Origin: Sporosarcina trichiuri
Lineage (GTDB): Bacteria; Bacillota; Bacilli; Bacillales_A; Planococcaceae
Length of the DNA: 64,000 nucleotides
Direction of reading: 5' to 3'
Assembly (NCBI RefSeq): GCF_030406775.1
Contig: NZ_CP129119.1
Span: 964,001 to 1,028,000 of the forward strand
Shown piece by piece: positions 63,065-64,000 of this stretch. The notes under the pieces were generated by a model that worked only from the letters and a program-made list of their open reading frames with translations, did no database searches and was not told where the DNA came from. Each line of letters starts with the position of its first letter. Positions within the stretch are counted from its first letter, which is position 1. The position numbers and the translations under genes were made by a program.

Positions 63065-64000
63065 TCAGCTGCCTTGCTCTGTCATTTTATCGAGGAATAG
63101 ACCGGCTCCTTTTGCAGGCTGGTCAACAAACATGTGCGTGACGGCTCCGACGAACTTCCCGTCCTGGATGACAGGACTTCCGCTCATCCCCTGCAGGATG
63201 CCGCCGGTCTTTTCCAGCAGCCGTTCATCTGTCAGCGTGAATTTGAAAGCATCCGCTGACGAATCAGTCACATTGATCTTGAATGATTCCACTTTTGTCC
63301 CTTCAATGGTTGTCAAGATCTCGGCTGGACCGAGAGCGAGTTCGTCCGGCTGCATAACTTCCATTGGTTTCGTCAAGACTTCTTTATAAGAAGCGTTCCA
63401 TTCACCGAAAATACCGACCACACTGTTGGTCACAATTGTGCCGAGTGTCTCATTCTGATCGAGGATGGAAGAGATCTTATATCCTGGATGTCCAGGCGAA
63501 CTCTTTTTGATCTGTTCGATTTCGGACAGATAGATTGAACCAGTTTTGAAGTCCGGCGCACTGTTGAACGAACTGTCGATGATCTGATGACCGAGAGCGC
63601 CATATGTTTTCTCTGTGATATCCACATACGTAAGTGTCCCGGTCCCTTCCGTCGTGTCTTTCAGGAACGACAGCGACCGTTTGAAGGATAAGCCATCCGT
63701 TTCGAACACCTTTTCACGGCCGTCCCGCATGATGGACAGCTTTACCGTCCCATCGTCCTTGAGGGATGCTGCTGCATCCGTCAGAGATTCCAGGGAATTC
63801 ACAGAAACACCATCAACAGCAGCGACCTGATCTCCCGCCTTCAAGAGTCCGTCCCCTTTGGATAATGGGATATCATTTGTAACGAAAACTCCCGACAGTG
63901 CCAGCTGGATACTGATCGAATTCCCCATCGGGATCAATGTTGCCGGCGCAGCGAGAACCGTTATGGACCCCGTGAACAGCATCACCATTGCCGCAGCGGA
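63065..64000 (-). CDS. spoIVB: SpoIVB peptidase, 5' end beyond window
   Basis: The frame stays open to position 64000, so the start lies outside; 311 residues are seen. A hydrophobic segment (MVMLFTGSITVLA) near the edge is probably the membrane anchor. A PDZ domain follows (ALSGVFVTNDIP, AGDQVAAVDGVSV), then the serine-peptidase domain: His in YGALGHQI, Asp in TLTDERLLEKTGG and Ser in GMSGSPVIQDG, matching the SpoIVB triad. In sporulation it crosses from forespore to cleave SpoIVFA and trigger sigma-K processing. Membrane anchor and PDZ are closer together than in B. subtilis. Confidence 0.95.
   Translation of the reverse strand, partial: SAAAMVMLFTGSITVLAAPATLIPMGNSISIQLALSGVFVTNDIPLSKGDGLLKAGDQVAAVDGVSVNSLESLTDAAASLKDDGTVKLSIMRDGREKVFETDGLSFKRSLSFLKDTTEGTGTLTYVDITEKTYGALGHQIIDSSFNSAPDFKTGSIYLSEIEQIKKSSPGHPGYKISSILDQNETLGTIVTNSVVGIFGEWNASYKEVLTKPMEVMQPDELALGPAEILTTIEGTKVESFKINVTDSSADAFKFTLTDERLLEKTGGILQGMSGSPVIQDGKFVGAVTHMFVDQPAKGAGLFLDKMTEQGS

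Overview
The window looks like chromosome of an endospore-forming member of the Bacillales with fairly high GC, most likely a Planococcaceae relative (Bhargavaea/Sporosarcina-like). That family placement is an inference. The evidence is spo0A next to spoIVB at the right edge, a prli42 stressosome miniprotein, bacilliredoxin, YfhE and YunC family proteins, strong Gram-positive ribosome binding sites, and gene order resembling the Bacillus subtilis yqi/yqj region. I found no rRNA, tRNA, CRISPR array, insertion sequence or prophage. Most of the window is compact core genome, with many long, clean bidirectional terminators.

Layout. 0-5 kb: a Fur-box-controlled heme monooxygenase unit, YunC, a YitT membrane protein, a LytR-CpsA-Psr cell-wall ligase and a DUF985 cupin. 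4-9.3 kb: a minus-strand unit with an uncharacterised 117-residue protein, a 1271-residue SF1 helicase carrying a very large coiled-coil insertion, and a possible winged-helix partner; a terminator-like hairpin sits between the helicase promoter and its start. 9.4-14 kb: a CocE-type hydrolase with a BCCT transporter and a divergent TetR regulator. 14-17 kb: a two-gene signalling operon (GAF-HD-GYP and a class III adenylate cyclase). 17.4-22.5 kb: a Fur-controlled divergent iron unit (ferredoxin-NADP reductase; siderophore ABC transporter). 22.4-28 kb: an SDR, an NCS1 permease, a second BCCT carrier, a membrane-anchored trypsin-like protease and small proteins. 28-33.6 kb: a divergent solitary HprK-like protein and a TetR/RND efflux pair with the operator inside the promoter. 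33.7-41.3 kb: the yqjQ/yqjP, proC, namA, rnz, dinB, cheW-like and M20 peptidase genes.

41.3-59.2 kb is a metabolic block for branched-chain amino acids. Leucine dehydrogenase makes 2-oxoacids. The BkdAA/BkdAB/BkdB/LpdV complex converts them to branched acyl-CoAs. Ptb and Buk can turn these into acids plus ATP. Propionyl-CoA derived from Val/Ile would pass through a carboxyltransferase, Mce epimerase and the MutA/MutB mutase (protected by MeaB) to succinyl-CoA. The regulator at the head of the bkd operon resembles BkdR but has lost the GAFTGA loop needed to work with sigma-54, and a sigma-A-type promoter lies upstream instead. 59.2-64 kb holds a DUF2627 protein, a glycerophosphodiesterase, a FapA-family protein, Spo0A and the 3' part of spoIVB.

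The items most worth a second look are the GAFTGA-less BkdR, the helicase unit with its attenuator-like leader, the divergent HprK, the BCCT plus CocE pairing, the cAMP/c-di-GMP operon, and an orphan plus-strand terminator near 29.46 kb.
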